A stretch of 64,000 nucleotides of DNA, from assembly GCF_016907335.1 (NCBI RefSeq), contig NZ_JAFBBT010000001.1, forward strand, positions 1,798,001 through 1,862,000, given 5' to 3'. Positions 8,727 to 16,814 of the stretch are shown here, piece by piece. The DNA comes from Curtobacterium herbarum (GTDB lineage Bacteria > Actinomycetota > Actinomycetes > Actinomycetales > Microbacteriaceae). The notes beneath the pieces were generated by a model, which searched no databases, was not told where the DNA came from, and worked only from the letters and a program-made list of their open reading frames with translations. Made by a program: the position numbers and the translations under genes. Numbering within the stretch: position 1 is the first letter of the stretch; each line of letters starts with the position of its first letter.

Positions 8727-9746
8727 ATGCGGATCCTCGTGTGGCACGTGCACGGCGGCTGGATGGACGCCTTCGTCCGCGGCCCGCACGACTACCTCAT
8801 CCCCTCGACCCCCGCCCGTGACGGCTGGGGCCTCGGTCGTGGTGGCCGGAGCTGGGGCACGAACGCCATCGAGATCGCACCCGAGGACGTCGCCGACGCC
8901 GACGTGGACCTGGTCGTCCTGCAGCGGCCCGAGGAACTCGACGTCGCCCGCGAGCTGCTCGGCGGTCGCGACGTGCCCGTCGTCTTCGTCGAGCACAACG
9001 CCCCGCGCATCGACGTGCCGGACAGCGTGCACCCCTTCCGGGACCGCGACGACGTGACCATCGCCCACGTCACGCACTGGAACGCCCTGATGTGGGACTG
9101 CGGCACCACCCGCACCACCGTCGTCGAACACGGTGTCGTCGACCCCGGCCCGCTCTACACCGGCGAGCTCGAGCGGTTCGGCGCCGTCATCAACGAACCC
9201 GTCCGACGGAACCGCGTCGTCGGGACCGACCTGCTCCCCCGCTTCGGCGCCGTAGCCCCGGTCGACGTCTTCGGCATGGGCACCGAGAAGCTCGACGGAC
9301 TCGGCCACGGCGACCTGCTCGTCGGCCTGGGCGACGTCAAGCCCGACCCGATGCACGCGGCCCTCGCGCAGCGCCGGGCCTACGTGCACGCCAACCGGTG
9401 GACCTCGCTCGGTCTCTCGCTCATCGAGTCGATGCACATGGCGATGCCGGCGCTGGTCCTCGCGACCACCGACGCCGCCCGGACCGTGCCAGCGGAGGCC
9501 GGCGCGATCGGGACCGACGTCGAGGAGCTGGTGCGGGCCTCCCGGACGCTGCTGGACGACCCGGACGAGGCGCGCCGACGCGGCCTCGTCGCCCGGGAGG
9601 CCGTGCTCGCGCGGCACGCGCTGCCCCGGTTCCTCGCCGACTGGGACGAGCTGCTGGACGACGTCCGGTCCCGACACCGGTCGACGACCGGCACCGCGAC
9701 CGTCGGTGCGGGTGCTGCGGCACCGCGGGAAAGGAGCGCCCGGTGA
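8727..9746 (+). CDS. Glycosyltransferase (GT-B fold, family uncertain)
   Basis: 339 residues. The N-terminal MRILVWHVHGGWMDAFVRG and the later VFVEHNAPR, THWNALMWDCG and SLGLSLIESMHMAMPALVLA stretches follow the layout of GT-B glycosyltransferases; the last is the family-4-like E-x7-E donor-binding region (SLIESMHMAMPAL). The protein is shorter than typical GT4 enzymes. A 61-bp gap separates it from the GT9 gene and contains a pyrimidine run (CTTCTC-type repeats), then GAAAGG before ATG 8727. Its stop overlaps the next GTG by 4 bp. Substrate unknown; most likely a surface-glycan step. Confidence 0.78.
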   Translation: MRILVWHVHGGWMDAFVRGPHDYLIPSTPARDGWGLGRGGRSWGTNAIEIAPEDVADADVDLVVLQRPEELDVARELLGGRDVPVVFVEHNAPRIDVPDSVHPFRDRDDVTIAHVTHWNALMWDCGTTRTTVVEHGVVDPGPLYTGELERFGAVINEPVRRNRVVGTDLLPRFGAVAPVDVFGMGTEKLDGLGHGDLLVGLGDVKPDPMHAALAQRRAYVHANRWTSLGLSLIESMHMAMPALVLATTDAARTVPAEAGAIGTDVEELVRASRTLLDDPDEARRRGLVAREAVLARHALPRFLADWDELLDDVRSRHRSTTGTATVGAGAAAPRERSAR

Positions 9747-11101
9747 AGATCGCCATGGTCTCGGAACACGCCAGCCCGCTCGCGGCCCTCGGCGGCGTCG
9801 ACGCCGGTGGTCAGAACGTCCACGTGGCCGCGCTGTCCGCCGCCCTGGCCGACCGCGGCCACACCGTCACCGTCTACACGCGTCGTGACGACGCCTCGCT
9901 GCCGGTCCGCGTGCCGCTCCGGCCGGGTGTCGACGTCGTGCACGTCGACGCCGGTCCCGCGCGGCACGTCCCGAAGGACGACCTGCTCCCCTACATGAGC
10001 ACGTTCGCGCAGGTGCTGGCGTCGGAGTGGTTCGTCGACCGACCCGACGTCGTGCACGGGCACTTCTGGATGTCCGGCCACGCGACCGTCGACGCGGTGA
10101 ACCAGGTGCAGGCGCGCACCGGTGGCACCCGCATCCCCGTCGTGCAGACCTTCCACGCACTCGGTGTCGTGAAGCGTCGCCACCAGGGCACGGCCGACAC
10201 GAGCCCCGCCGAGCGCGAGTGGCTCGAGCCCGCCGTCGGGCGGAGCGCCGACCAGGTCGTGGCGACGTGCTCCGACGAGGCGTTCGAGCTGAAGAGCCTC
10301 GGCGTCCCCCTCCGCTCCATCTCCGTCGTCCCCTGCGGCGTCGACGTCGAGCTGTTCCGACCCGACGGCCCCGTCGAGGAACGCGGGCGGACCTTCCGCG
10401 TGCTCACCGCCTCCCGGCTCGTGCAGCGGAAGGGCGTCGGCACGACCATCGCCGCCGTCGCGCAGCTCGTCGCGGCCGGCCGCGACGTCGAACTCGTCGT
10501 CGTCGGCGGTGCCGGCACGGCCGGTGCCGACCTGCCGGACGACCCGGAGTACCAGCGCCTCGACGCGCTCGCCCGCGACCTCGGCATCCGCGACCACGTC
10601 TCGTTCCGCGGGCAGCTCGCCCAGGAGGCGATGGGTGCCGTGTACCGGAGCGCCGACGTCGTCGTGTGCGCACCCTGGTACGAGCCGTTCGGCATCGTCC
10701 CGCTCGAGGCGATGGCGTGCGGCGTGCCCGTGGTCGCCTCCCGCGTCGGCGGACTCATCGACACGGTCGTGGAGGACGCCACCGGGCTGCACGTCGAGCC
10801 CCGGGACGAGGACGGCCTGGCCGTGGCCCTCGCCGGCCTGCTCGACGACCCCGAGCGTCGGGCCGCCTACGGCCGCGCCGGACGCCGCCGGGCCGAGTCC
10901 CGCTACACGTGGCAGAAGGTCACCACCGACACCGAGCGCGTCTACGAGCGGCTCGTCGCCGGTGGCCGGGTCCGTCCCGTCCGCCCGGTCGGCGGCACCA
11001 CCGTCACGCCGACCACCACCCGCATCCCGGACGCCGTCCGCCCCGCCGAGGACGCGCTGGCCGACGCCGCGGTCCCCACCACCGAGAGGAACGCCCGATG
11101 A
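9743..11101 (+). CDS. Glycosyltransferase family 4
   Basis: 452 residues from GTG 9743, with AAGGAG six bases upstream. The N-domain carries GGVDAGGQNVHVAAL, typical of sucrose-phosphate-synthase/MshA-type GT4 enzymes. The C-domain carries TASRLVQRKG and PWYEPFGIVPLEAMACGVPVVAS, the E-x7-E motif that binds the nucleotide-sugar phosphate. The last 45 residues are a Thr/Pro-rich, probably disordered tail. It is the fourth gene of the 6981-13863 operon and overlaps the isomerase gene by 4 bp, placing it in the same glycan pathway. Donor and acceptor are not predictable. Confidence 0.88.
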   Translation: MKIAMVSEHASPLAALGGVDAGGQNVHVAALSAALADRGHTVTVYTRRDDASLPVRVPLRPGVDVVHVDAGPARHVPKDDLLPYMSTFAQVLASEWFVDRPDVVHGHFWMSGHATVDAVNQVQARTGGTRIPVVQTFHALGVVKRRHQGTADTSPAEREWLEPAVGRSADQVVATCSDEAFELKSLGVPLRSISVVPCGVDVELFRPDGPVEERGRTFRVLTASRLVQRKGVGTTIAAVAQLVAAGRDVELVVVGGAGTAGADLPDDPEYQRLDALARDLGIRDHVSFRGQLAQEAMGAVYRSADVVVCAPWYEPFGIVPLEAMACGVPVVASRVGGLIDTVVEDATGLHVEPRDEDGLAVALAGLLDDPERRAAYGRAGRRRAESRYTWQKVTTDTERVYERLVAGGRVRPVRPVGGTTVTPTTTRIPDAVRPAEDALADAAVPTTERNAR

Positions 11102-11718
11102 CCATCGAGCAGACCGGGATCGGCACGACCGAGACCCCGACGAGCACCCGCACGGTGCTCGACCACATCGCCGCCTCCGTGCCGGTCATCGCGTCCCTCG
11201 TCGACCACGGCGACCACATCGCCGCGTGGGCGGACGACATCGCCGCGCGCCTGGTCGCCGGACGCCGGCTGCTCGCCGCGGGCAACGGTGGTTCCGCGGC
11301 CGAGGCGCAGCACCTGACCTCCGAGCTGACCGGCCGCTTCGACGGGGACCGTCCGGCGTACTCGGCGATCTCGCTGCACGCCGAGACCTCGGCCGTCACC
11401 GCGATCGGCAACGACTACGGCTTCGAGGAGGTCTTCGCCCGTCAGGTGCGCGCCCACGCCCGCGCCGGCGACGTCGTCGTGCTCCTCAGCACCAGCGGCA
11501 GGAGCCCGAACCTGCTCGCCGCCGCAGCCGCCGCCCGTGACGCCGGAGCCCGGTCGATCGCGATGACCGGTGCGCTGCCGAACCCACTCGCGCACGCCGT
11601 CGACGACGTGATCGCCGTCGACGGCCCGTCCGCCAACGTGCAGGAGGCGCAGCTCGTCCTCGTGCACGCCCTCTGCCGGGCCATGGAGCCCGCACTCCGC
11701 CGTGGCGGCACCCGATGA
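11098..11718 (+). CDS. gmhA: SIS-domain sedoheptulose-7-phosphate isomerase (GmhA-like)
   Basis: 206 residues. The phosphate-binding loops are present: AGNGGSAAEAQHLTSELTGRF (Asn63-Ser66 and following) and LLSTSGRSPNLL (131-136). GmhA converts D-sedoheptulose 7-phosphate to D-glycero-D-manno-heptose 7-phosphate, the first committed step of heptose activation. Length and motifs match the family; the general SIS family also includes other sugar-phosphate isomerases, but the adjacent HldE-like gene (4-bp overlap) makes GmhA the natural reading. It is cytoplasmic and normally multimeric. Confidence 0.88.
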   Translation: MTIEQTGIGTTETPTSTRTVLDHIAASVPVIASLVDHGDHIAAWADDIAARLVAGRRLLAAGNGGSAAEAQHLTSELTGRFDGDRPAYSAISLHAETSAVTAIGNDYGFEEVFARQVRAHARAGDVVVLLSTSGRSPNLLAAAAAARDAGARSIAMTGALPNPLAHAVDDVIAVDGPSANVQEAQLVLVHALCRAMEPALRRGGTR

Positions 11719-13106
11719 GCGACCGGCAGCTCCGCATCGTCGTCGTCGGCGACACCCTGCTCGACGTCGACGTCAGCGGCACCAGCGACCGGCTCAGCCC
11801 GGACGCCCCGGTGCCCGTCGTCGACGTCCGCTCGGACCAGCGCCGTGCCGGTGGTGCCGGGCTCGTGGCGACCATGCTCGCGAAGGACGGCCACGACGTC
11901 ACACTCGTCACCGTCCTCGGTGACGACGCCCCGGCCGACCAGCTCCGCTCGCTGCTGCCCGGCGTCCGCATCGTCGACGGGCCCTCCGGTGCACCGACCC
12001 CGGTGAAGACCCGGGTCCGCGTCGGCGAGCACGCCCTGGTCCGGATCGACGAGGGCTGCGACACCCCGCCCGTCCCCGCCGTGACGCCCGCGATGCGCCA
12101 GGCCCTCGACGGCGCCGACGCGGTGGTGGTCGCCGACTACGGCCGCGGGCTCACCGAGGCCGCCGAGATGCGGGCAGCGCTGAGCGCCGTCGCCGCACAC
12201 ACCCCGGTCGTCTGGGACCCGCACCCGAAGGGCGCCACCCCCGTCGCCGGCATCACCGTCGCCACACCGAACGCCAGCGAGGCACACCGCTTCACCGGCA
12301 TCGCCGGCAGCGGGGTCGCCTTCGCCACCGACGCCGCCGCAGACCTCGTCGCCCGCTGGGACGTCCAGGCCGTCGCCGTCACGATGGGCGACCGCGGTGC
12401 CCTGGTCGGCAGCCGGACCCCGCGCGGTGCCGATTCCCGCTTCGTCCCCGCGCCGTCCGTCACCGCGGGCGACCCGTGCGGTGCCGGTGACCGGCTCGCC
12501 GCCGGTGTCGCCGTCGCCCTGGCCGCCGGCGCGGAGGTCGCCGACGCCGTCACCGCGGGGGTCGAGGCCGCGTCCGCGTACCTCGCCGCCGGCGGGGTCG
12601 CCTCGCTCGTCGAGGGTGCGCCGCCCGCACCGATCGCCGTCCCGGGCGCCGACCGCGACGCCCTGCGCGTGGTCCACGAGGTCCGGGCCGCCGGCGGGGT
12701 GGTCGTCGCCACCGGCGGATGCTTCGACCTGCTGCACGCCGGCCACGCCCGCACGCTCTCGGCAGCGCGGGCGCTCGGCGACTGCCTGGTCGTCTGCCTG
12801 AACTCCGACGAGTCCGTCCGGGGACTCAAGGGCCCCGACCGGCCGATCATGGGCCAGGACGACCGCGTCGAGCTCCTGCTCGCACTGGACTGCGTCGACG
12901 CCGTCGTGGTGTTCGACGAGTCCACCCCCGACGAGGCGCTCCGCCGCTTCCGTCCGGACGTCTGGGCGAAGGGCGGCGACTACACCGCCGACGAACTGCC
13001 CGAGTCCGTGACGCTCGCCGAGTGGGGTGGCCGGGTCGTCACCGTGCCGTTCCACCCGGGCCGCTCCACCACCCGGCTCGCCGCCGCCATCGAACGCGTC
13101 GGCTGA
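11715..13106 (+). CDS. hldE: Bifunctional heptose-7-phosphate kinase / heptose-1-phosphate nucleotidyltransferase (HldE-like, copy 1)
   Basis: 463 residues. Residues 1 to about 310 are a PfkB/ribokinase-type kinase, with the catalytic GAGD at 256-259 in AGDPCGAGD. Residues 335-463 are a nucleotidyltransferase with GGCFDLLHAGH (HxGH at 341-344), VCLNSDESVRGLKG and a closing GRSTT. This two-domain order is that of HldE, which phosphorylates heptose-7-phosphate at C1 and later makes the nucleotide-heptose. It overlaps gmhA by 4 bp. No HldD-type epimerase is in the window, so the product is expected to be the D-glycero form. Whether ADP or another nucleotide is used cannot be read from sequence. 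Confidence 0.88.
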   Translation: MSDRQLRIVVVGDTLLDVDVSGTSDRLSPDAPVPVVDVRSDQRRAGGAGLVATMLAKDGHDVTLVTVLGDDAPADQLRSLLPGVRIVDGPSGAPTPVKTRVRVGEHALVRIDEGCDTPPVPAVTPAMRQALDGADAVVVADYGRGLTEAAEMRAALSAVAAHTPVVWDPHPKGATPVAGITVATPNASEAHRFTGIAGSGVAFATDAAADLVARWDVQAVAVTMGDRGALVGSRTPRGADSRFVPAPSVTAGDPCGAGDRLAAGVAVALAAGAEVADAVTAGVEAASAYLAAGGVASLVEGAPPAPIAVPGADRDALRVVHEVRAAGGVVVATGGCFDLLHAGHARTLSAARALGDCLVVCLNSDESVRGLKGPDRPIMGQDDRVELLLALDCVDAVVVFDESTPDEALRRFRPDVWAKGGDYTADELPESVTLAEWGGRVVTVPFHPGRSTTRLAAAIERVG

Positions 13107-13158
13107 ACCGCACCCCGTCTTCCCTCCTCTCCACAGCACCAGAACGCAAAGGACATCC

Positions 13159-13863
13159 ATGCCCGTCCCCACCACCCCCATCGGCCGCGTCCTCGTCACC
13201 GGCGGCGCCTCCGGACTCGGCGCAGCCGTCGTGGACGCCGTCACCGAGGCCGGCGGCACCCCGATCGTCTTCGACCTGCGCATCGACGCCGTCCCCGAGG
13301 GCGTCGACGCCGTCGCGGTCGACGTCTCGGACACCGACGCCGTCGAGCAGGCAGTCCGTGAGGCGGCCGAGCGCCACGGCGGCCTCGACGCCGTCGTCAC
13401 CGCCGCGGGTATCGACACCCCCGCCCCGATCGACGCCATCTCGTCCGGCAACTGGGAGAAGATCGTCGGCGTCAACCTCATCGGTACCGCGTCGACCGTC
13501 CGCGCCGCACTGCCCGCGCTCGAGGCCAGCCACGGCCGCGTCGTCACGATCTCGTCGTCGCTCGCCCTGCGCGGCGTCGGCCACGGCACCGCCTACTCGG
13601 CGTCGAAGTTCGGCGTCCGCGGGTTCTCGCAGGCCCTGGCCGCCGAGACCGCCGGCCGCGTCGGTGTCACCAACGTGATCCCGGCGGGCATGCGCACGAA
13701 CTTCTTCGCCGACCGCACCGAGCAGTACAAGCCGGGCCCGGACGCGCAGCTCATCGAGCCGGAGTACGTCGCGAACTCGATCATCTTCGCCCTCTCGCAG
13801 CCGGCCGGGTGCGAGATCCGCGAGCTGTCGATCATGCCGGCGACGGAGCCCAGCTGGCCCTGA
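13159..13863 (+). CDS. Short-chain dehydrogenase/reductase
   Basis: 234 residues from ATG 13159, with AAAGGA ahead. Motifs: VTGGASGLGAAV (cofactor-binding T-G-x3-G-x-G), an Asp after beta-2 (VFDLR) favouring NAD(H), catalytic Ser in VVTISSSLAL and Tyr-x3-Lys in TAYSASKFG. This is a classical SDR, about half the length of an extended SDR such as HldD, so it is not the heptose epimerase. As last gene of the glycan operon it could oxidise or reduce a nucleotide-sugar or lipid acceptor. A long hairpin terminator follows 42 bases after the stop. Confidence 0.87.
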   Translation: MPVPTTPIGRVLVTGGASGLGAAVVDAVTEAGGTPIVFDLRIDAVPEGVDAVAVDVSDTDAVEQAVREAAERHGGLDAVVTAAGIDTPAPIDAISSGNWEKIVGVNLIGTASTVRAALPALEASHGRVVTISSSLALRGVGHGTAYSASKFGVRGFSQALAAETAGRVGVTNVIPAGMRTNFFADRTEQYKPGPDAQLIEPEYVANSIIFALSQPAGCEIRELSIMPATEPSWP

Positions 13864-13904
13864 TCGGGACACTCGCCCGGCGCGCATGCCCGGCGCACGC
13901 GCCT

Positions 13905-13952
13905 GACGGACGGGAGGCCCGGTACCAGCTGGTACCGGGCCTCCTGTCCGTC
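13905..13952 (+). terminator. 48-base hairpin terminator, CGGGAGGCCCG type
   Basis: An inverted repeat with arms of about 22 bases (GACGGAC...GGTACC and its complement) and an AGCT centre; one internal base breaks the symmetry (CTCCTGTCC against GGACGGGAG). It lies between the stop codons of the convergent SDR and GT9 genes, so it can end transcription from both sides. There is no T-run. A nearly identical 48-base hairpin occurs at 29198-29245 and a related one at 54580-54627. Confidence 0.75.
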
Positions 13953-13997
13953 TGCGGTGACCGTCCACCGGGCCGCCGGCCGGCCCACCCGCCGCCG

Positions 13998-15098
13998 TCA
14001 GGTGGTGGCGAGCAGGTCCTCGACGTCCGCCAGCGCCTGGTCCGCGGTGATCTCGTCGACGAACGACGGGTCGTGCTCGCACCGCTCGGCGGTCCAGCCG
14101 ACCTGGGTGACGTCGATCCCGCACACCGGGCACCGGGTGACGAAGCTCATGAGGACCCGGTGCCGACCGCGGTCGAGCGGTCCGGCGTTGATGACGTTGC
14201 CGAACCAGAACACGCCGACGGTGGGGGTGCCGACGGCGACGGCGAGGTGCCGCGGGCCGGAGTCGTCCCCGACCATCACGTCGGCCGCGCCGAGCACCGC
14301 GGGCAACTCCGGCAGCGGCAGGGTGCCGGTCAGGTCGTGGAGACGTGCGGCGGCCTCGGGTCCGACGGCCTCGGCGACCGATGCCCGGATCGCGACGGCG
14401 GCCGGACGGTCCGATTCGTCGCCGACCAGGACGACGTCGTCGCCGGCCGCGAGCCGTGCGACCGCGACCGCGGCGAACCGTTCCGGGCTCCAGCGGCGAC
14501 GGGGGTCGGTCGCGCCGGGGTGCATCGCGACGAGACGGCCGGCGACGCCGAGCCGTTCCCGGACGGCCGCACGTTCGTCGTCGGTGACGGTGAGGCGTGG
14601 GTCGAGCGTGACCGGTTCCGCGCCGGCGAGCCCGACGACCTCCAGGGCACGGAGCACCTCGTGCTGGTAGTAGACGTAGCGGACCCAGCGCTCCGTGGTG
14701 GTGGCGTCCTCGGTCGCGGTACCGATCGAGTGCGCGGCACCGAGGCGGAGCAGGAACGGGTTCGAGTTCCGGCCGCCGCCGTGCAGCTGCACCGCCAGGT
14801 CGAACCGGCCGTGCAGGTGAGCGAAGAAGTCGTCGAGGTCGGGGGCGCCCTCGCCGCCGTCGCGGACCCCGGGCGAGACCGGCAGCTCCTCGACGGCGTG
14901 CACGGCATCGGTGCGGCCGGCGAGCAGCGCCCGGGCCATCGGCGTCCCGAGCAGGGTGACGCGGGCCTCCGGGTAGGCGGCGGCCAGGGCCTCGATCGCC
15001 GGCATGGCGAACATCAGGTCGCCGAGTCCCCCGCCCCGGAGCACCGCGATCTCACGGACCCCCTCGAACCGTTCGCCGCCACGTCCGATCTGCACCAC
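13998..15098 (-). CDS. Glycosyltransferase family 9 (heptosyltransferase-like)
   Basis: 366 residues from GTG 15098 (a second GTG follows directly), with GGAGGA seven bases upstream. GT9 motifs: EIAVLRGGGLGDLMFAMPA at the N-terminus, LVAMHPGATDPRRRW mid-protein, and VMVGDDSGPRHLAVAVGTPTVGVFW (D-S-G-x-x-H) in the donor site. Near the end a CPVCGIDVTQVGWTAERCEHD segment holds four Cys/His residues that could bind zinc, unlike the other two GT9 proteins here. It stands alone on the minus strand between the two forward heptose operons and most likely acts in the same glycan pathway. Confidence 0.88.
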   Translation of the reverse strand: MVQIGRGGERFEGVREIAVLRGGGLGDLMFAMPAIEALAAAYPEARVTLLGTPMARALLAGRTDAVHAVEELPVSPGVRDGGEGAPDLDDFFAHLHGRFDLAVQLHGGGRNSNPFLLRLGAAHSIGTATEDATTTERWVRYVYYQHEVLRALEVVGLAGAEPVTLDPRLTVTDDERAAVRERLGVAGRLVAMHPGATDPRRRWSPERFAAVAVARLAAGDDVVLVGDESDRPAAVAIRASVAEAVGPEAAARLHDLTGTLPLPELPAVLGAADVMVGDDSGPRHLAVAVGTPTVGVFWFGNVINAGPLDRGRHRVLMSFVTRCPVCGIDVTQVGWTAERCEHDPSFVDEITADQALADVEDLLATT

Positions 15099-15308
15099 GC
15101 CTGTCGTCCTCCTCGTGTCCGACGGCGCCCGCGAGTCCGTCGGTCCTTCCCCTCGTTCCTACCGACGGGCGCCCGTGCGGGTGCCGATCCGACGGTGCTG
15201 CTGCGCCCCGTGGACACCACGACGCGACCCGTGGGTGCGTCCAGCAGCAGGAGTGCAGCGTGGGGAGCCCCGGTGCACGCGACCGGCCCGCTCACGAGAA
15301 GGACACAC

Positions 15309-16814
15309 ATGACGCTCGATGCCCCCACCACCACCGCTCGCCCGTCGGACGAGTCGTCCGCGGACACGATCACGGTGCTCGACCCCGTGACCGGCGAGGT
15401 GGCCTCGGAGACCCGTCGCAGCACGGCGGACGAGGTGCGTGACGCGGTCGCGCGGGCGCGGGCAGCGGCGACCGGGTGGGCACGGACGGCGCCCGGCGAG
15501 CGTGGCGCGCTCCTCCGGGCCGCGGCAGAACGGCTGCGTGAGCACGCGGACGAGCTGGCCGCGATGAACACCCGCGAGACCGGCAAGGTCCCGGGCGACG
15601 CACGCGGCGGGGTCGCGGCGGGCATCGACACGCTCATCCAGTACGCCGAGCTCGGCCCGCTGCACCGCGGTGAGGCCCTGCGCGGCAACCACGGTGCCGC
15701 CGACTTCGCGGTGCCGCACCCCCGGGGCGTCGTCCTCGCCCTGACCCCGTGGAACGACCCGGTGGCCGTGGCGTGCGGGATCCTCGGCGCAGCCATCGCC
15801 GCCGGCAACACCGTCGTCCACAAGGGCAGCGAACGGAGTCCCGGCACGATCGCCCTGCTCAACCGCCTGCTCGCCGCCGAACTGCCCGAGGGCGTGCTCG
15901 TCGGGGTCGACGGCGACGCCACGACCGGGGAGCAGCTGCTGGCCGAGGACGGCATCGCCGTCTACGCACACGTCGGGTCGACCGCGACCGGTGACCGGCT
16001 CGCCGAGGCCGCACTCCGGACCCGCGCGCACGTCATCCGCGAGAACGGCGGCAACGACGCCGCCGTCGTGGACGCCGACGTCGACCCGGAGTGGGCCGCC
16101 GACCAGGTCGCGCTCGGCGCGTTCGCGAACACCGGCCAGATCTGCACGAGCGTCGAGCGGGTCTACGTGCACCGCGACGTCGCCGACGAGTTCACCGCCG
16201 CCCTGGTGCGCGCGGCCGAGCGGAAGACCGCGTCGGCGGCAGCCGACTTCGGACCGCTGGTGGACGAGCGGCTCCGGGCGACCGTGCAGCAGCACGTCGA
16301 CCAGGCCGTCGCGGCCGGTGCCCGGGTCCTGACCGGCGGCACGGTGCCCGAGGGTGCCGGCACGTTCTACCCGGCGACCGTGATCACCGGCTGCACGGAC
16401 GACATGCTCGTCCTGACCGAGGAGACCTTCGGCCCGATCGCCCCGATCCGCGTCGTCGAGGACATGGCCGAGGGGCTGCGCCTCGCCGCGGAGGACCGCT
16501 ACGGCCTGGCCGCGACCGTCCTGACCGGCGACACCGCCACCGCGCTGCAGGCCGCGGCGGAGCTGCCGGTCGGCACCGTGAAGATCAACGCCGTGTTCGG
16601 TGGCGCGCCCGGCGGCAGCGCCGAACCGCGCGGCGCGTCGGGCTCCGGCTTCGGGTACGGCCCGCACCTGCTCGACGAGATGACGACGACCACCGTCGTG
16701 CACCTCGAGGCCGCCCCGCGTCGCACGACGGCGGCGGCCACCGGCACCGTGGTCGACCCGGCGACCGCCGGCAGCCACGGCACCGACACCGCGACCGCCG
16801 AGGACGTCCGATGA
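15309..16814 (+). CDS. Aldehyde dehydrogenase family protein
   Basis: 501 residues. The NAD(P)-dependent aldehyde dehydrogenase fold is clear: oxyanion Asn in LTPWNDP, the Gly-Ser-Thr turn HVGSTATGD, Glu245, and catalytic Cys279 in GQICTSVERVYV. Around Glu245 the sequence is RENGGND rather than the usual ELGGK, so the base is kept but the loop is unusual. The C-terminus ends in a Thr/Ala-rich tail. The stop overlaps the second HldE-like gene by 4 bp, which suggests the enzyme oxidises a sugar-derived aldehyde for the glycan. Substrate unknown. AGAAGGA precedes ATG 15309; the 210 bp upstream contain no gene. Confidence 0.87.
   Translation: MTLDAPTTTARPSDESSADTITVLDPVTGEVASETRRSTADEVRDAVARARAAATGWARTAPGERGALLRAAAERLREHADELAAMNTRETGKVPGDARGGVAAGIDTLIQYAELGPLHRGEALRGNHGAADFAVPHPRGVVLALTPWNDPVAVACGILGAAIAAGNTVVHKGSERSPGTIALLNRLLAAELPEGVLVGVDGDATTGEQLLAEDGIAVYAHVGSTATGDRLAEAALRTRAHVIRENGGNDAAVVDADVDPEWAADQVALGAFANTGQICTSVERVYVHRDVADEFTAALVRAAERKTASAAADFGPLVDERLRATVQQHVDQAVAAGARVLTGGTVPEGAGTFYPATVITGCTDDMLVLTEETFGPIAPIRVVEDMAEGLRLAAEDRYGLAATVLTGDTATALQAAAELPVGTVKINAVFGGAPGGSAEPRGASGSGFGYGPHLLDEMTTTTVVHLEAAPRRTTAAATGTVVDPATAGSHGTDTATAEDVR

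Noticed and set aside
13159..13863. SDR considered as HldD heptose epimerase
   Set aside because: HldD is an extended SDR of about 310 residues; this is a 234-residue classical SDR with Ser and Tyr-x3-Lys only.
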